Of a stretch of 64,000 nt of DNA, positions 62,160-64,000 are shown piece after piece (position 1 is the stretch's first letter; each line of letters starts with the position of its first letter). The stretch is from contig NZ_JAJGBN010000001.1 of the NCBI RefSeq assembly GCF_020782875.1, positions 186,001-250,000 of the forward strand, read 5' to 3'. The notes under the pieces are model-generated. The model was not told the DNA's origin. It searched no databases and saw only the letters and a program-made list of their open reading frames with translations. The DNA is from Allomuricauda sp. M10. Its GTDB lineage: Bacteria > Bacteroidota > Bacteroidia > Flavobacteriales > Flavobacteriaceae. A program made the translations under genes and the position numbers.

Positions 62160-64000
62160 ATGCAAAATAAAGGACTTATAAGGCTTTTCGCGATCCTTTT
62201 TGGCTTGGTGAGTATCTATCAGTTATCATATACTTTCATCACCAATAAGTTGGAGAAAGATGCTGAGGACTATGCAGTTAGCCGAATTTCGGAAGCAGAG
62301 GATGATTATGTGGCCAAGCGTGAAGCTTTAGAAGCATCGTATCTGGATTCCATCAGTGACAACACTGTTTTGGGTTTTACGAGCTATGACGATGCCAAGA
62401 AAAAAGAGTTGAACAAAGGTCTTGACTTGAAGGGAGGGATCAATGTTACCTTGCAGATTTCCGTTAAGGATATTTTGAAGGGATTGGCCAACAACACCAA
62501 AAACCCCGTGTTCAACAAAGCTTTGGCCGATGCCGACAACGCATCCAAGAGTAGTGATCAAACCTATTTGGAGCTTTTCTTCGAAGCTTTTGACAATATC
62601 AAGGGAGACACCAAATTGGCGTCACCAGATATTTTTGCCAATAAAGGACTTAGTGACGAAATCAATTTCCAAATGTCCGATGATGAGGTAAAGCCTATCA
62701 TCAGAAGAAAGATTGATGAGTCCATTGTTTCTGCATTTGAGGTATTGCGTGAGCGTATCGATGGTTTTGGGGTAACCCAACCAAACATCCAACGTGAAGG
62801 TAACTCCGGCCGTATTTTGGTGGAATTGCCAGGTGCCAGGGATATTGCCCGTGCACAAGAATTGCTTTCCAGTACCGCCCAGTTGGAGTTTTGGGAAACC
62901 TATTCCCAAAGCAACCAAAGTTTGGGAACCTTTTTGGTTGGAGCCAATGAAAGGTTGAAAGAAATCCTTAAGCCTGAGGAAAAGAAAGAGGAAGTGGCAA
63001 AGCCAGAATCTGAAATCGATTCCTTGCTTTCCGATGTGGCCCAAGATTCTTTGGATATGACCCAAGAGGCCAATCCATTGTTGGGCAAATTGATTCCTGC
63101 CAACCCAGGTAGCCATGCCATTGCTAGGGCCATGGTGACCGATACTGCCGAAATTGGTGGTTACCTTAGAATGCCCGAGATCAAGAGATTGTTGCCAAAT
63201 GATATCCAGTTTACCAAATTCCTATGGGAAAGAGCCAGTAAGGATATGGAAGTGGTGGAATTGTATGCCCTTAAATCCAATAGGGATGGAACCCCAAGGA
63301 TCAGCGGCGACGTAGTTTCCGATGCACAGGACACTTTTGACCAGTTCAACAAACCTGCGGTGAGCATGACCATGAATACCCGTGGTGCAAAGGAATGGGA
63401 AAAATTGACTGGGGATGCCTATAATAACCAAACCGGTATCGCCATTGTTTTGGACAATAAAGTATATACCGCTCCCGGTGTTTCTTCCGGACCTATTTCT
63501 GGAGGACGTTCAGAGATTACAGGTACGTTTACCGTAAACGAGACCAAGGATATTGCCAACGTATTGCGTGCTGGTAAACTACCTGCATCCGCAGAGATCA
63601 TCCAATCTGAAGTAGTTGGTCCATCATTGGGTCAAGAGGCAATTGATAGTGGATTTATTTCCTTTATCATCGCCATGGTGTTTGTATTGCTATGGATGAT
63701 TATGTATTACGGAAAAGCTGGACTTTTTGCTGATATTGCATTGGTTTTCAATATTTTGTTGATTTTTGGTGTGTTAACCAGTCTTGGTGCGGTATTAACA
63801 TTGCCTGGTATCGCCGGTATCGTGTTGACCATAGGTATGTCCGTGGATGCCAACGTGTTGATCTATGAGCGTATCAAGGAAGAATTGGCTAAAGGAAAAG
63901 GAAAGGCACAAGCCATTGCCGATGGTTTTGGAAATGCACTTTCCTCCATTTTGGATGCCAACATCACAACTGGTCTTACGGCAATTATCCTTTTCATTTT
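62160..64000 (+). CDS. secDF: Protein translocase SecDF fusion, 3' end outside window
   Basis: Membrane protein that uses the proton gradient to pull proteins through the Sec channel. The frame opens at the ATG at 62160 and stays open to the window edge (613 codons). It has an N-terminal helix (LIRLFAILFGLVSIYQLSYTF), the SecD signature KGLDLKGGINVTLQI, the large periplasmic domains with ERIDGFGVTQPNIQREG, and the helix motif GMSVDANVLIYERIKEEL near the end. A fused SecD-SecF, as in many Bacteroidota, is expected from the position and length, but the SecF part is not seen. It has a strong own promoter. Confidence 0.95.
   Translation, partial: MQNKGLIRLFAILFGLVSIYQLSYTFITNKLEKDAEDYAVSRISEAEDDYVAKREALEASYLDSISDNTVLGFTSYDDAKKKELNKGLDLKGGINVTLQISVKDILKGLANNTKNPVFNKALADADNASKSSDQTYLELFFEAFDNIKGDTKLASPDIFANKGLSDEINFQMSDDEVKPIIRRKIDESIVSAFEVLRERIDGFGVTQPNIQREGNSGRILVELPGARDIARAQELLSSTAQLEFWETYSQSNQSLGTFLVGANERLKEILKPEEKKEEVAKPESEIDSLLSDVAQDSLDMTQEANPLLGKLIPANPGSHAIARAMVTDTAEIGGYLRMPEIKRLLPNDIQFTKFLWERASKDMEVVELYALKSNRDGTPRISGDVVSDAQDTFDQFNKPAVSMTMNTRGAKEWEKLTGDAYNNQTGIAIVLDNKVYTAPGVSSGPISGGRSEITGTFTVNETKDIANVLRAGKLPASAEIIQSEVVGPSLGQEAIDSGFISFIIAMVFVLLWMIMYYGKAGLFADIALVFNILLIFGVLTSLGAVLTLPGIAGIVLTIGMSVDANVLIYERIKEELAKGKGKAQAIADGFGNALSSILDANITTGLTAIILFI

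Noticed and set aside
1..64000. CRISPR arrays, insertion sequences, tRNA or rRNA genes
   Set aside because: No evenly spaced repeats, transposase motifs, tRNA cloverleaf or rRNA sequence was found in the reading; only scattered palindromic elements are present.

Overview
The window reads as chromosomal DNA of a marine-type Flavobacteriaceae member (Bacteroidota), possibly near Allomuricauda/Muricauda or Maribacter; the genus is a guess. The signs are: promoters of the Bacteroidota type (TTG, then about 20 bp, then TAnnTTTG); many secreted proteins ending their signal peptides in an A-Q junction or a lipobox; a TonB-dependent receptor with a carboxypeptidase-like N-domain; a tmRNA coding the tag GESNYALAA; a SecD-SecF fusion; and TPR-kinase/NarL and LytS/LytTR two-component systems. 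There is no rRNA, tRNA, CRISPR array, transposase or clear prophage.

Layout. 1-10.8 kb is an L-arabinose operon: surface GH127 and GH51 arabinofuranosidases, araB-araD-araA, an aldose epimerase lipoprotein and a sodium/sugar symporter, closed by a two-way terminator. 10.8-16.3 kb (minus) is an RND efflux operon (adaptor, pump, TolC). 16.5-18.7 kb holds two tandem-domain universal stress proteins and a thioredoxin. 18.8-22.4 kb has a DUF1080 lipoprotein and a GH78 alpha-L-rhamnosidase.

22.9-28.5 kb is the least ordinary part. A lipoprotein, a TPR sensor kinase and a NarL-type regulator form one operon. A second operon holds a secreted barrel-like protein, a small membrane protein and a membrane protein with a phage-like motif. 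Both operons begin with the same 20-bp palindrome, placed exactly 21 bp before the -7 element, so the regulator probably controls both.

28.5-29.2 kb has the tmRNA gene and a patch of hairpin repeats. 29.3-32.4 kb has a saccharopine dehydrogenase-like enzyme, a small hypothetical protein, a PHP phosphodiesterase and a DUF1801 protein. 32.4-37.8 kb (minus) is an iron-uptake-type operon (TonB-dependent receptor, DUF4198, two small membrane proteins, PepSY reductase-like protein) behind a Fur-like palindrome. 37.9-42.0 kb carries kdsA, an outer-membrane protein, typA and a ROK glucokinase. 42.1-45.5 kb has a pirin-like protein, an intradiol-dioxygenase-like lipoprotein and a LytTR two-component pair. 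45.6-54.5 kb has an FtsE-like ATPase, a large TPR protein with its outer-membrane partner, an OmpA-family protein, an amidohydrolase and a small lipoprotein. 54.5-64 kb has a DUF2911 protein, asnB, gyrB, a DUF6588 protein, a small lipoprotein, mdh and the start of secDF, which runs off the window.
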